Position numbers and translations under genes: made by a program. From Siphonodentalium dalli (taxonomy: Eukaryota > Mollusca > Scaphopoda > Gadilida > Siphonodentaliidae): 64,000 nucleotides of DNA. Of this stretch, positions 1 through 10,097 are shown one piece after another. How positions within the stretch are numbered: the first letter of the stretch is position 1; every line of letters begins with the position of its first letter. The notes beneath the pieces were generated by a model. It made no database searches. It had not been told where the DNA came from and saw nothing but the letters and a program-made list of their open reading frames with translations. Where the stretch lies: contig CP136065.1 of assembly GCA_032622095.1 (NCBI GenBank), positions 248,123,474 to 248,187,473 on the forward strand, read 5' to 3'.

Positions 1-417
1 CAACTGATTTCAAAACATCCACAAATGAAGTTTGATGAAAATGGACAATTAACATATGGTGAAAAAGTTATTAGAGGATCAAATATTGTTGATCTCCTCA
101 ATGATATTGTACGACAAAGAAAAGGTTTCGAACCAACAGGTTAGCAAACCTTTTCACAAGGATTGAGCGAGCTTAATGTACCTCAAGATTTTGTAGGGAA
201 CAGAAACCGCTGGCTTTGGATTAAAAAACATTTGAAAGATGATTCAGATGATGATTTTGAAACTCCGGTACAAAGCATAACACCAAAACGATTTGATTCT
301 CGTCGATTCACACCAATGAAAGGTATAAAAGCAAGACATTCAAAAACTAAAATAGCAGATAGGTTGACACCAAAGGGTATTAAAACAGAAAAACACAATG
401 GGATCCATACTAGATGA
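1..417 (+). pseudogene. Conserved Polinton-cargo protein, 5'-cut and interrupted
   Basis: An open frame runs in from the left edge and continues to 417 with one in-frame TAG at 142-144. Visible features are a GSNIVDLLND segment near codons 26-35, then an LNVP..FVGNRNRW segment after the stop, then a basic tail rich in Ser, Thr and Lys. From memory, this pattern accompanies integrases and capsid genes of Polinton/Maverick-like elements (the nematode F54H12 neighbourhood), but its role is not known to me. The 3' end overlaps the next frame (ATG at 398), as in compact viral gene packing. The single nonsense codon in an otherwise readable frame suggests moderate decay. The true start lies outside the window. 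The family assignment rests mainly on context. Confidence 0.55.
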
Positions 418-1485
418 ACAGTTATCTAAAATTTTCTATAACCCGAAGAAAGTTGGAAGTTATGGCGGTGTAAAGAAGCTTTTTGATGAAGCGAAAAAGC
501 AGAATAAAAAAATAAAACTCATAGATGTGAAGAAATGGTTGCAAGGCCAGTCGACATATACTTTACACAAACCAATAATTAGAAAATTCCAACGTAGAAA
601 GACTGTTGTAGCGGGGATTGATATTCAATGGCAGGCAGATTTAGCTGATCTTCAGAATTTGAAAAAAACATAATGATAATTGCAGATATCTGTTGTGTGT
701 GATAGACGTTTTTTTCAAAATTTGCTTGGGTACTGCCAATCCACGATAAATCTGGACAAACTTTGATCGAATCATTCAGGAAAATTTTGAAATCTTCAAA
801 ACGTAAACCAAAATCGTTTCAAGCTAATAAAGGTTCTGAATTCAAAAATGAAAAGTTTTTGAAATTTCTGCGATCAGAAAACATTCATTTCTTCACAACT
901 GAGAATCCAGAGACTAAAGCAAGTATTGTTGAGCGATTTCAAAGAACTTTAAAAACTCGTATGTGGAAGTATTTCACACACAATAAAACTTCAAGATATA
1001 TTGATGTTTTACAGCCCCTAGTCAATTATTACAACAATAGTTATCACCGTAGCATAAAATCGAAACCGTCGGAAGTTACTTTGAAAACTGAAGCTGAAAT
1101 TTCCAAAAATCTATATGGAACAGGGAATAAAAAAGGAAAATCTACACTGAAAGTGGGTGACTTGGTTCGTATCAACAAAACCAAAAGAACATTTGAAAAG
1201 GGTTATTTACCAAACTGGACTCGTGAAATTTTCAAAGTTGATAAACTTTGTAAAACTAATCCAGTAATATACAAAGTTTCTGATCTTGATGGTGAAGAGA
1301 TTGATGGATCATTCTACAAACATGAAATCCAGCATATAAAAGAGAGTAAGGTGTATGAAATAGAATCAGTTATTGATAAAAGAACGAGAAGAGTGGGTGG
1401 TAAAACAGTAAAAGAAATTAAAGTTCATTGGCTTGGATATCCAAACAAGTTTGACAGTTGGATCCCAGCTTCAAATTTAGTATAA
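398..1485 (+). pseudogene. Polinton-type DDE integrase with C-terminal chromodomain, broken
   Basis: This is a retroviral-type integrase that would insert the element into host DNA. The first part (398-673) holds a GSYGGVKKL region and QWQADLADLQ with the first catalytic Asp. It ends at a TAA, and frameshifts separate it from the second part (763-1485). That part carries QANKGSEF, where the second catalytic Asp is expected but the codon at 826-828 reads Asn. It then carries IVERFQRTL with the catalytic Glu, and a C-terminal chromodomain at about 1351-1482 (YEIESVID, then HWLGYPNKFDSWIP). The order integrase core then chromodomain matches the C. elegans F54H12.3-type transposon protein. The breaks and the Asp-to-Asn change both indicate an inactive copy. 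Chromodomains in integrases generally bias insertion toward modified histones; that is inferred here. Confidence 0.85.
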
Positions 1486-1498
1486 AACAGAATATATC

Positions 1499-1756
1499 AT
1501 GTTGGAAAATCATTCAGATTCAATTAATCTCGATGAACCATCACAATTTAAGTTCTGTGGTGAAAAAGTTGCTAAGAACCAAGTCACCTACTTCACGCAG
1601 ATAATTATTATTTATATCATAATAATTACATCTATTGTACACATTAGTATCCAGAGCGCAAACAAAGAATTGTGGCTTATTCTTCTAAGTAGTTCTCTAG
1701 GTTATATTCTACCAACACCTGGACTGAAATTATTGAAAAATACTGAGAAAAAATGA
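1499..1756 (+). CDS. Small two-helix membrane protein of the Polinton-like element
   Basis: An 85-residue uninterrupted frame. The N-terminal ~30 residues are hydrophilic. A strongly hydrophobic Ile-rich segment (about residues 31-53) and a second hydrophobic segment (about 59-76, ELWLILLSSSLGYILP) follow, then a short basic tail. This predicts a hairpin membrane protein. Small two-helix proteins are commonly seen beside capsid genes in Polinton-like cassettes, but I cannot assign a function. The start ATG follows the integrase stop by 13 bases. Its stop (TGA, 1754-1756) overlaps the next start as ATGA. No equivalent was found in copy B. Confidence 0.6.
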   Translation: MLENHSDSINLDEPSQFKFCGEKVAKNQVTYFTQIIIIYIIIITSIVHISIQSANKELWLILLSSSLGYILPTPGLKLLKNTEKK

Positions 1757-2572
1757 ATTCATTCTACATAACTCTCATGAGTGATAGTTCAATGTCACTT
1801 TACCCAGCCAACTCACACTGTTGTTTCACAGTTAAATTACCAAACACCATACATATTGATTAAGAGCTTTGGGAAGTTGCAATGGTTGAACTAATTGTAC
1901 CATCAGAAACATACAACATTATTGGAGATGCCTGCAAAATAAAAATAAAAACTTCTGTTCCAAGATTTTTACAATATCTGCACAAGTTACCAATAAGTGA
2001 AGTAGTAATTTCAAAACCAGAAAATACCAGGAGCATATTCTGGTGGATCACATTTGACAGATGCAATTCAAGGTGTAATTGATATTACATTAAACAGATT
2101 GATGCCAGAACTGGAAATCGTGTTCAAAGCACAACAACGAGTTAAAATTTCAAACAATAGTTATACCAAAGTAGGTCTTGTACTCCCCAGAGCTCTTTTG
2201 GATAAACTTGGTTACAGAACAGAATCAGAGACTGCGACATTTGCTGCCCCTTCGATAACATTTCCATATGGAGTTGATTTAAATGCGGAGCATAATCAAT
2301 TGTTTGTTTATTCTGACATTTCTGATTATACAATTCTTAGTGATGTTGAAGCACCGATATTACGAGTGACATCATTCGAGAGTAAAAGAATACATGATGG
2401 TATACATATTAAGCATGAATTCAAAAACTTACATTATGTGCCAGTATCAAAGTCTAGCTTTGATACCATAAATGTGTATATAACTGGTGATACTGGTAAA
2501 CCAATTCAGTTTATTGGTGGAAAGTCTATGGTAAAGTTGCAATTCCGACGCCGAAGTAATTTGTATTTATGA
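1753..2572 (+). pseudogene. Penton-like minor capsid protein (copy A), one stop and one frameshift
   Basis: It begins MNSFYITL, the same eight residues that open the copy B gene at 30361, and later has LWEVAMVEL matching copy B QWEVDLAEI. An in-frame TAA (1861-1863) aligns with a Leu in copy B, so it is a simple TTA-to-TAA mutation. A frameshift lies at about 2030-2060. The second part (to 2572) ends with a segment like copy B: DTINVYITG, then a GGKSMVKLQFRR end. In Polintons the gene upstream of the major capsid gene is a single-jelly-roll penton; I infer that role from position and conserved ends. Start and stop each overlap a neighbour as ATGA. Confidence 0.7.
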
Positions 2573-2950
2573 TGATCCCCGTGTATAGAGGCGTATCTAG
2601 ACAGTATGGAAATGGAATTGGTTCACTATTCAAATCTGCAATGAGAACAGTAATACCGTTTCTAAAAACCTATTGGTCAGATTGCTAAACAAAAAGTATT
2701 CAAGCATGGACTTTCTGCAGTCGAAGATATCATTCATCGTGGTAAAAGTCCAAAAGAAGTATTTTTGAAACAAGGTAAAGAAGCATTGAAATCTTTTGGA
2801 AGGGAAACAATAAAGAAAATATCAACACCAAATGGCATAAATAGATCATCGCGACCTTTGAAAAATCATTCTTCTCGCAAACGAGTTAGAAGTAAGTCCA
2901 TTAAAACGCCTGTGAAGAAATCAAAACGATCTCTCGATATATTTGATTAA
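2569..2950 (+). pseudogene. pVI/pX-like basic virion protein (copy A), frameshifted
   Basis: It starts within the ATGA overlap with the penton-like gene. The N-terminus has YRGVSRQYGNGIGSLFKSAM, a Gly-rich then amphipathic stretch like adenovirus pVI/pX-type minor virion proteins, followed by VIPFLK. A frameshift near 2670 moves to a second frame (to 2950) that is rich in Lys, Arg and Ser with repeated basic clusters and ends KRSLDIFD. Copy B has the same layout and a near-identical end (KKSKDIFG). Such proteins line the capsid interior and are often processed by the viral protease. That role is inferred, since overall similarity is short. Confidence 0.6.
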
Positions 2951-2952
2951 TC

Positions 2953-4255
2953 ATGATGATGCAAAATGGATCATGCGAATGCAGCAAGTCCGAGTTAGAT
3001 GCTTCTGATGTTCCACCAACAATGACAACGATGTTGGAATCACAATGGATAGAACATCACCCGATTAGCTCTTTGAATAATTCCGCACCGATAGAATTTG
3101 TAATTCCGCCTCAAACTGAAAAATGGACAGATGTAAATCAATCATATTTGTACCTGAAATTCAAAATCACAAAAGCAGATGGAACAAACTTGGTTGATGG
3201 TATTGATGAAATTGCGCCTATTAACAACTTTTTCCATAGCATGTTCAGTAGTATCGATATTTACCTAAATAACAAACTTGTAACGGCAAACGGAGATACC
3301 TATCCTTATCGAGCCTACATGGAAAATCTCTTGGCTTATTCTGGTGAATGTAAAGAAAATCAACTTGCCGCACTAGAAATGTGGTATCCCGAAACCGCTA
3401 AACAGTTCACCGAAAACACTAAAGCTGGTGGTAATGATGGATTGAAATCTCGCCAAGCAATCATAGCAGGTAGTAAAACGGTAGAATTGTGTGGTCGTTT
3501 ACACACAGATATATTTCTACAAGAGAAATACTTACCAAATGGAATTGAGATAAGAATTCGTCTCAATAGAGCGAATCCAAAATTCTCTTTAATTGGTCAG
3601 GCCGACGGAAAAATAGTATTTGAAACGGCAGTTTTCAATGCTCGTACAATTACGCTGATGCCAGTAGTAGCAATTAACTTGAACCAAACAATAATACAAA
3701 AAAATATGAAAATACCGATTAGAAGAGTTGAAGTAAAAACATTCACTATTGGTGCAGGGCTTAGATCAAACATTGAAGATCACCTTTTTCAAGGACAAAT
3801 GCCAAAGAGACTTTTCATAGGCTTGGTATCAAACAAAGATATGAATGGCGATATTGAAACGAACTCATTTCATTTCCAACACTTCAATCTGAAAAAACTT
3901 GAAGTTAGTCAGGACGGACATACCATACATAACCGACCATTTGAACCAAACTTTGAATCAGAACATGCCTAAGATCTTATTTATCACTGTATCAGTCTTC
4001 GGGTATGTTGGACAAAACAAATCCTTTGGTTTGAATCTCGAAAAATACATGAATGGTTATTGTTTCTGTGGTTACGACCTCACACCTGACCAAGGGGCAG
4101 AGGAAGGACATTTGCATCCTATAAAAACCGGTAACATAAGGTTAGAGCTTCAGTTTGCTACAGCTCTAGCTTCAGTGATCAACGTGATAGTCTATGCTGA
4201 GTTCGATAATCAAATTGAAATCAACAGTTTGCGAGAAATAATAACAGATTATTAA
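2953..4255 (+). pseudogene. Major capsid protein, Polinton F54H12.2-like (copy A), frameshifted
   Basis: About 434 codons, close to the copy B gene. The first part (2953-3972, 339 residues) is open and contains PINNFFHSMFSSIDIYLNNK, DTYPYRAYMENLL and YLPNGIEIRIRL. A frameshift near 3960 moves to a second frame ending at 4255, which carries YDLTPDQG, NIRLELQFATAL and VIVYAEFDNQIEI. These blocks recur in the same order in copy B. The family is the metazoan F54H12.2-like group, regarded as double-jelly-roll capsid proteins of Polinton-type viruses; I rely on recall for that. It follows the pVI-like gene by two bases. With a single break it is the best preserved capsid gene in the window. Confidence 0.8.
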
Positions 4256-4259
4256 AAAC

Positions 4260-4715
4260 ATGGATGGATTGCATTTGGAGGAAAAATTGAGACTGGAAGT
4301 TGGAGGACTCGATTTCATTCCATATGTTTCTATCCTTGACAAAGTTCGGAAAACTTTCGAGAAATGTTTCGTTCATGAAATACAAAATCAAATTTCAAAA
4401 GAAGTGACACTCAATTGTGAAGGATGTAAAATAGATCATCCAAGTCAGACACGACATTTACTTTGTCTTTGGACACCACCTATACAATGGGAAGATATGT
4501 TCATTGATATAGTACTACTTAAATTGAACATCTACCGAGTTATGGAACAATGGTATCCAGAAATAGAATCATTTACACCACAAGAGAAATTTGAGGCATT
4601 CAAACTTTGGAAAGATATAAAGGAAGTTGTTCATGCAAACTGTATCCAATTTAATTCGGCTTTTGTTGACTTGTGGTGTGAAAAAGTAAAAACATACTAC
4701 GAAGATAAACACTAG
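4260..4715 (+). CDS. Cys/His-motif protein shared by both Polinton-like copies (no PC4 domain here)
   Basis: A 151-residue uninterrupted frame starting four bases after the capsid stop. The informative segment is CEGCKIDHPSQTRHLLC (about residues 59-75), with spacing C-x2-C-x9-H-x2-C and a shared Ser-Gln before the His. Copy B has the same spacing and the Ser-Gln (CFGCINNCASQKDHDMC). A helical-looking, Trp-containing tail follows (YRVMEQWYP, LWKDIKEV). The motif suggests a small zinc-binding site, perhaps for nucleic acid or protein contact in virion assembly or expression; this is inference and I do not recognise a named family. The gene lies between the capsid and protease genes here, but after the protease in copy B. 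Confidence 0.55.
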   Translation: MDGLHLEEKLRLEVGGLDFIPYVSILDKVRKTFEKCFVHEIQNQISKEVTLNCEGCKIDHPSQTRHLLCLWTPPIQWEDMFIDIVLLKLNIYRVMEQWYPEIESFTPQEKFEAFKLWKDIKEVVHANCIQFNSAFVDLWCEKVKTYYEDKH

Positions 4716-5141
4716 CGAACTTCAGCATATACTAGACAAATCATCCTACCTATGTTCATTGTATGGTGTGGTGTGTGCAAAAGATCAGTTACCACACGAG
4801 AAACCTCATCATGTAAAAGCATACATAGTAAATACACATACGTCAGAAAAGCCAGGAGAACACTGGGTTGCAATTTTCTTCAACATCACGGTACAAACGT
4901 GTGTGGTATCGACTGCATATTTGCTTTACATTTCTTGAAAAGCGGATATGGTATAAAAGTATTAGTTGAAATGAATTTTGATGGTGACTACTTCAAAAAT
5001 GATAGAAAAGTATTTGATTGGTTTCATAGAAACTATGAGCCCTTACGAAAAGAATCAGAAACATTACCCAAAACATGTATTTCACAAAGACTTACTGTGA
5101 ATTTCAGTGTTGATAAAATGTGTTCATTACCAATTGTTTAA
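4716..5141 (+). pseudogene. Adenain-like cysteine protease (copy A), internal deletion
   Basis: Remains of a protease homologous to the one at 32759-33121. The His block (GEHWVAIFFN) is readable around 4856-4887. The Gln/Cys block (LQHHGTNVCGIDC, keeping the Q-x6-C spacing) is in another frame around 4879-4917. The stretch between them, which carries the acidic catalytic residue in copy B, is missing: the two blocks abut almost directly, so roughly 35-40 codons were deleted with a frame change. No start codon is evident. In adenoviruses and Polintons this enzyme matures capsid proteins. This copy cannot be active. Confidence 0.7.
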
Positions 5142-5294
5142 ACATGTTAAAATCATAATCAATTGTAAATATGTTGATTGTTAATGATGAAATGAGTTAC
5201 CAAATGTAAATTATGTACATTTGCATTACCAATTATTTATTGTAAATATGATAATTTCATGATTAGTTGTAAATATGTTGATTCTTAATTCAAA

Positions 5295-5300
5295 AATAAA
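5295..5300 (+). promoter_or_regulatory. Polyadenylation signal after copy A cassette
   Basis: AATAAA lies in an AT-rich tail about 155 bases after the protease remnant, followed by a T-rich stretch (5321-5334). It could end a polycistronic copy A transcript. Chance AATAAA is frequent in such sequence, so support is positional only. Confidence 0.35.
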
Positions 5301-5427
5301 AGTTATGTTGTTGAAAAACAGTGTCTGTTTTTAATGATCGTCTTCGGCAAGGTCGGTGAAGATCTTAATTCACCAAAAAAGAAACACATTTGAACTTCAT
5401 TCGGGAAAATTGGTAGAAAATCACAAT

Positions 5428-5463
5428 GACGTCGTCAACGACGTCCGCGCGTTTTACATATAA
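5428..5463 (+). promoter_or_regulatory. CRE-like palindrome plus TATA-like box
   Basis: 5428-5445 is an inverted repeat (GACGTCGT, two-base spacer, ACGACGTC) holding two CRE-type GACGTC cores. A TATA-like CATATAA follows at 5457-5463. The next ATG is at 5499, with a pyrimidine-rich CATTTCTTC about 25-30 bases after the TATA-like box. This is a compact core-promoter layout feeding the unit ending in the stem-loop at 5943. Activity is inferred. Confidence 0.45.
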
Positions 5464-5498
5464 CAAAAATCCCATTTAGAGCATATCATTTCTTCACG

Positions 5499-5929
5499 AT
5501 GGAATACCCTAAAACTGATCTTGGATCTTATGTCAGAGCCATCCGTGTATCGGCTCCGAGGGAAATTGCGGTGTGGGAGACCCTTTCCTGGCAGTATATG
5601 GTACAGGTGAAAAGTTCTTTGAACTATTCACTTTTGTCAATGCAACTTGGGCTCGCAATCCTACACTGTTCAGTGGACAGGAGACAGAAAACATCGAATG
5701 GTTTGGGACAACAGGTGGCTTACTTGCGGTGGCGGCAACCCTTCTGTGGAGAAAGCTCGTGTTTTGGGGAGAGAAGAAGCAGTACAGATTAGACGTATCC
5801 CCATTGAAGGGTGTGAGTATACCGCAAGGTATATTTCCACCTCTCATCGAGGGTTCGCTTGTGTTTCGGGAGTTGGATCAAGAGGATGGATTTGAGTTCC
5901 TAAAGACCCCTTATCCACTTTTCTTGTGA
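5499..5929 (+). pseudogene. Unrecognised short intronless gene ending in a histone-type 3' stem-loop
   Basis: The ATG at 5499 opens a frame (MEYPKTDLGSYVRAIRVS...) that stops at 5792. A second, overlapping frame is open from 5519 to a TGA at 5927-5929 and includes GTGEKFFELFTF, a hydrophobic GTTGGLLAVAATLLW segment and IPQGIFPPLIEGSLVF. The second frame ends 13 bases before a canonical histone stem-loop. One frameshift between about 5545 and 5790 would link the promoter-proximal start to that end, at about 143 codons, a histone-like size. Neither frame looks like H1, H2A, H2B, H3 or H4, and I recognise no family. It may be a decayed unknown gene with replication-dependent mRNA processing, or an unrelated sequence beside a transplanted histone 3' end. 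Confidence 0.35.
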
Positions 5930-5942
5930 TCTAACGTAAAAC

Positions 5943-5958
5943 GGCCCTTTTCAGGGCC
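5943..5958 (+). promoter_or_regulatory. Histone mRNA 3' stem-loop
   Basis: GGCCCTTTTCAGGGCC forms a perfect 6-bp stem with a TTTC loop. It is preceded by AAAAC and followed by ACCCA, matching the metazoan replication-dependent histone consensus in stem, loop and flanks. The element binds SLBP and replaces poly(A) in histone mRNAs. I did not find a clear purine-rich U7-binding element just downstream. Confidence 0.8.
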
Positions 5959-6065
5959 ACCCAAAACCTGCTATCAGATGGCTCTTACATGCACATTTTC
6001 ACAGCGCTAGCGTCTTCGAATTTATTCGAAAACTTTCGCTTTTGTTAAAAATGCACTGGTAAAGT

Positions 6066-6206
6066 AGCACAATTTACTAATGTCTCGATTTTTCTCGGTA
6101 TTATTCTAAGTTCAGTTAGTCCAGCGAAGGGGAGCGCCCTTCGCTTACAAGTTACAACACTGCCATTAGAATCCGAGAAAAAATCGACACATTCGTAAAT
6201 TGTGCT
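6066..6206. repeat. Nested inverted repeat (hairpin/MITE-like)
   Basis: Arms 6066-6098 and 6173-6206 are reverse complements over about 33 bases with few mismatches (AGCACAATTTAC against GTAAATTGTGCT). The loop contains a second perfect 8-bp hairpin at 6124-6144 (GCGAAGGG, GAGCG, CCCTTCGC). TTCGAA-bearing sequence flanks it on both sides (about 6013-6025 and 6228-6240). It looks like a small fold-back element. Confidence 0.6.
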
Positions 6207-6291
6207 CTTTTCTGTCAAAAAAAACCCCTTCGAAGCGCTCATCTTACTCTTTTGGAATCAAGCACAACCTCTAGACCTACCCTGGGCGGGT

Positions 6292-6416
6292 CACTCTGGT
6301 CCCACCCCCTCGCTCGGGGCCACTCTGGCCAATGGACCAGAGTGGCCCCGAACGATGGGTTTGTATTTCTTCTGGCACATGCAGAGTGGCCCCGAGCGAG
6401 GGGGTGGGCCAGAGTG
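6292..6416. repeat. GC-rich fold-back element with nested palindromes
   Basis: The 36-base left arm (6292-6327) and 35-base right arm (6382-6416) are near-perfect reverse complements (CCCTCGCTCGGGGCCACTCT and its complement). The core also contains GGCCACTCTGGCC / GGACCAGAGTGGCC as an inner palindrome. Its high GC content stands out from the flanks. Apparent ORFs on both strands here are by-products of the palindrome. Confidence 0.65.
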
Positions 6417-7542
6417 GCAGCCAATACTACTGGCATGATTGGGGAACACTAATCCCATCATGTTTTGAGAAGAAACATGATATGCTGACAATGCACTAAA
6501 GAGGTCCCGTTCCCACGGACAACCCGTCCCAAAGTGGAAATTACAGACACATAACGCAAGAAAACAGAGTATACATGTATATATTGCAACATTTTCTTTC
6601 ATAATGATAAATCGATATTAATATCACTGTTTACACAGGTCAAGTTTGAGGTATTATCACGTCGCGTCCGGTGGTGTATACGTCCACGATTCCTTTGGCA
6701 CACCCAATAGAGGTCGCATCCTAGATGACAGCTCAACATGGTCACCGGCAGCCATCTTGGATTTCGAGTTTGAATCCATCAGCGGACTCTACATATGCCA
6801 CAGTCATGACCGGAGCGTCCCAAACATGTATGTGTACAATCAGCCTGGGGTCTAGATATGAGCTATATTAAATTTTCCATTTTTCGTTGAAAACAAATGT
6901 ACGTCAGCGGCAATCTTGGGTTTCAACTTTGAATCCATCGACACGCTCTACAGGCCGCATTTATGAGCGGATCGTTCGAAAATGCTATGTGCACAATTGG
7001 CCTTGGGTCTAAATAGATGTGATGTATGGAATGTTTCCGTTTTCATAAAGAAAACCATGGCGCCAGTGGCTACTACCGCATTTATAGTACACACCGGGGC
7101 CTCATTTATGACTGGATCGTCGCCATATTTTATGTGTGCAATCGGACTTGGGTCTATATGTGACATGACCATTTTTTTCCGATTTTTCCTATAAGAACAT
7201 TGCGGCCGGTGGCCTTCTTTGATTTCGACTTTGAATCTATCTGCACACTTTACACTATATACAGGCAACATTTATGACCAGATCGTCCTCAATTTTGATG
7301 TGTACAAACGGTCTGGGTCTGAATGAGAGCAATCGGGTTTACCCTGATTCTCAATGAAACAAAATGGCTGTCCACTGCATGATCATGAAATTAGCTATGG
7401 AGGTTGATATTGGCATATAGATGAGAACGAGTGCATTTGCATGTGCTTGCCTTTCTCAAACATGGTGGTCATCTTGGATTTCCCCCATTTTAACTCTATT
7501 ACAGGCTACAACATTCATGCATGGGTATATTGAAGTTCAATG

Positions 7543-7605
7543 GGAGAGAGGAAGAGAGAGTGGGAGAGGGAGAGAGAGATAGAGAGAGAGAAAAAAAAAG
7601 AGGGG
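7543..7605 (+). repeat. GA-rich microsatellite inside R1
   Basis: A run of GAGAGAG with occasional T and an A-rich end, repeated at the same place in units 2 (about 8418-8450) and 3 (about 9822-9860). Confidence 0.7.
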
Positions 7606-9857
7606 GAAGGCGGCAGTGGTGAAGACGAGACTGAATATCGTTCGGCTATTGGAGTTATGGTGAGTACTTTTAGTTCAACTACGTGAAGGTGTTGTTTAGA
7701 AGACGACGTTTTATCTGATAACCACGCAAGTTTGGCACATGTAAAGATAAATTTGGGGAACACTATTCCCATCATGTCTTGAGAAGAAACATGATATGCA
7801 GACATAATGCACTGAAGAGATGCCGTTTTCAAGGAAAACCCGTCCCAAAGTGGATACAGATACTTAACGCAAGAACACAGAGTATATATATTGCAACATT
7901 GTCTTTCATAATAATAAATCTATATATTAATATCACTGTTTACACAGGTCAACTTTGAGCTATTACCATGTCGCGTCCGTAAGACTACAGCGGTGGCGTA
8001 CGTCCACAATTCCTTTGGCACACCGTAAGGTCGCATCCTAGATGTCAGCTAAACATGGCCACCAGCAGCCATCTTGGATTTCGAGTTTGAATCCATCAGC
8101 GGGCTCTATATACCTATACTGCAGCCATTTCCGAATAATCCCAACAATGTATGTGTACAATCAGCCTGGGGTCTAGATGTGAGCCATATCGAATGTTTCC
8201 ATTTTTCGTTGAAAACAAATGCACGTCGGTGGCCATCTTGGGTTTCAACTTTGAATCCATCGACACGCTCTACGGGCTGCATTTATGACCGGACTGATTA
8301 TGTATGCACAGCCTACTCACTACACAAACATGTTTGCACACCAACCAACCCACTACATTTCGGAAAGTCACTACGAAGATTATGTGCATGTCTGCATGAG
8401 TATATAGAAGTTCAATGGGAGAGAGATAGAGAAAGAGACAGGAGAAGGCGGATGTGGTAAAGACGAGACTGAATATCGTTCGGCTATAGGAGTTATAGTG
8501 TGTACTTTAATTCAACTACGCGGAGGTGTGGTTTATAAGACGACATTTGACCGGGTAACCACGCACGTTTTGCACCAATATGGATATATTTGGGGAACAA
8601 TATTCCCATCATGTTTTGAGAAGAAACAAGGGACAGAGAATTCCATCTTGATATGCAGACATAATGCATTGAGGTGATCCCGTCCCCAAGGACAACCCGT
8701 CCCAAAATGGAAATTACAGATACTTAACGCAATAACACAGCGTATATATACAGCCGCCTTCTCTCTTTCATGATAATAGATATATTAATATCACTGTTTA
8801 CACAGGTCAAGTTTGAGGTATTATCAAGTCGCGTCCGTAAGACTCATCTAGGATGCGAACTCTATAGGGTGTGCCAAAGGAATCGTGGACGTATACGACA
8901 CCGCCCAGCTACACATGGTCACCGGCAGCCATCTTGGATTTCGAGTTTGAATCCATCAGCGGACTCTACATAATTATGCCGCAGTCATGACCGGATCGTC
9001 CCAACAATGGATGTGTACAATCAGCCTGAGTTCTAGATGTGAGCTATATCGAATTTTTCCATTTTTCGTTGAAAACAAACTGATTGCACGTCGGCGGCCA
9101 TCTTGGGTTTCAACTTTGAATCCATCGACACGCTCTATAGGCCGTATTTATGAGCGGATCGTTCGAAAATGTTATGTGCACAATTGGCCTTGGGTCTATA
9201 TAGATGTGATGTATGGAATGTTTCCGTTTTTCGTAAAGAAAACCATGGGCGCAAGTGGCCACTACCGCATTTATAGTACACACCGGGGCCTCATTTATGA
9301 CTGGATCGTCGCCATATTTTATGTGTGCAATCGGACTTGGCTCTATATGTGACATGACCATTTTTTCCGATTTTCCTTTAAGAACATTGCGGCCGGTGGC
9401 CATCTTTGATTTCGACTTTGAATTTATCTGCACACTCTACACTATATACAGGCAACATTTATGACCTCAATTTTGATGTATACAAACGGTCTGGGTCTGA
9501 ATGAGAGCTATCAGGTTTACCCTGATTCTCACTGAAACAAAATGGCTGTGCACTGCATGATCATGAAATTAGCTATGGGGGTTGATATTGGCATATATAT
9601 GAGAACGGGTGCATTTGCATGTGCTTGCCTTTCTCTAACATGGTGGTCATCTTGGATTTCCCCCATTTTAACTCTATTACAGGCTACAACATTCGTTTGC
9701 ATGGACTGATCATGTATTCACAGCCCACTCACTACACAAACATGTTTCCACACCAACCAACCCACTACATTTTGGAAAGTCAATATACGAAGATTACGTG
9801 CATGAATATATTGAAATTCAATGGGAGAGAAGGAGAGCGAGCGAGAGATGGAGAGAG

Positions 9858-9861
<4 letters not shown>

Positions 9862-9896
<35 letters not shown>
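9862..9896 (+). repeat. (AT)n microsatellite
   Basis: About 35 bases of alternating AT/TA within R1 unit 3, next to the GA tract. It gives spurious Ile-Tyr ORFs. Confidence 0.9.
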
Positions 9897-9899
<3 letters not shown>

Positions 9900-10037
9900 A
9901 GAGAGAGGGAGAAGGCGGCTGTGGTGAAGACGAGACTGAATTTATCGTTCAGCTATTGGAGTTATGGTGTTCAACTGCGCGGAGGTGTTGTTTAGAAGAC
10001 GACATTTGATCGGGTAACCACGCACCTTTTGCACAAA

Positions 10038-10060
10038 TCTCATATATATTTTTGAAGACC

Positions 10061-10097
<37 letters not shown>

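Larger units (their letters stand above)
6439..10037 (+). repeat. R1 repeat array, three units (left of insertion)
   Basis: Units start at TTGGGGAACA..ATTCCCATCATG near 6439, 7752 and 8590; unit 2 is shortened to about 0.84 kb. Each repeats the order: AAACATGATATGC/AAACAAGGGACAG region, TTTACACAGGTCAA, GCCATCTTGGATTTCGAGTT, GTGTACAATCAGCCTGGGGT, GA-rich microsatellite, then GACGAGACTGAATATCG. Inside a unit, diverged ~155-base monomers recur at about 6751, 6910, 7060 and 7210 (TTTGAATCCATC, then TTTATGACCGGATCGT, then GTGTACAATCGG). No coding capacity is credible. The array resumes at 15255 after an insertion. Confidence 0.75.

Noticed and set aside
1..5141. Search for PolB, packaging ATPase and Polinton terminal repeats around copy A
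   Set aside because: None seen. The left part lies outside the window, and no matching inverted end was found after 5141.
6202..6602. Overlapping ORFs on both strands
   Set aside because: By-products of the GC-rich palindrome and the start of R1.
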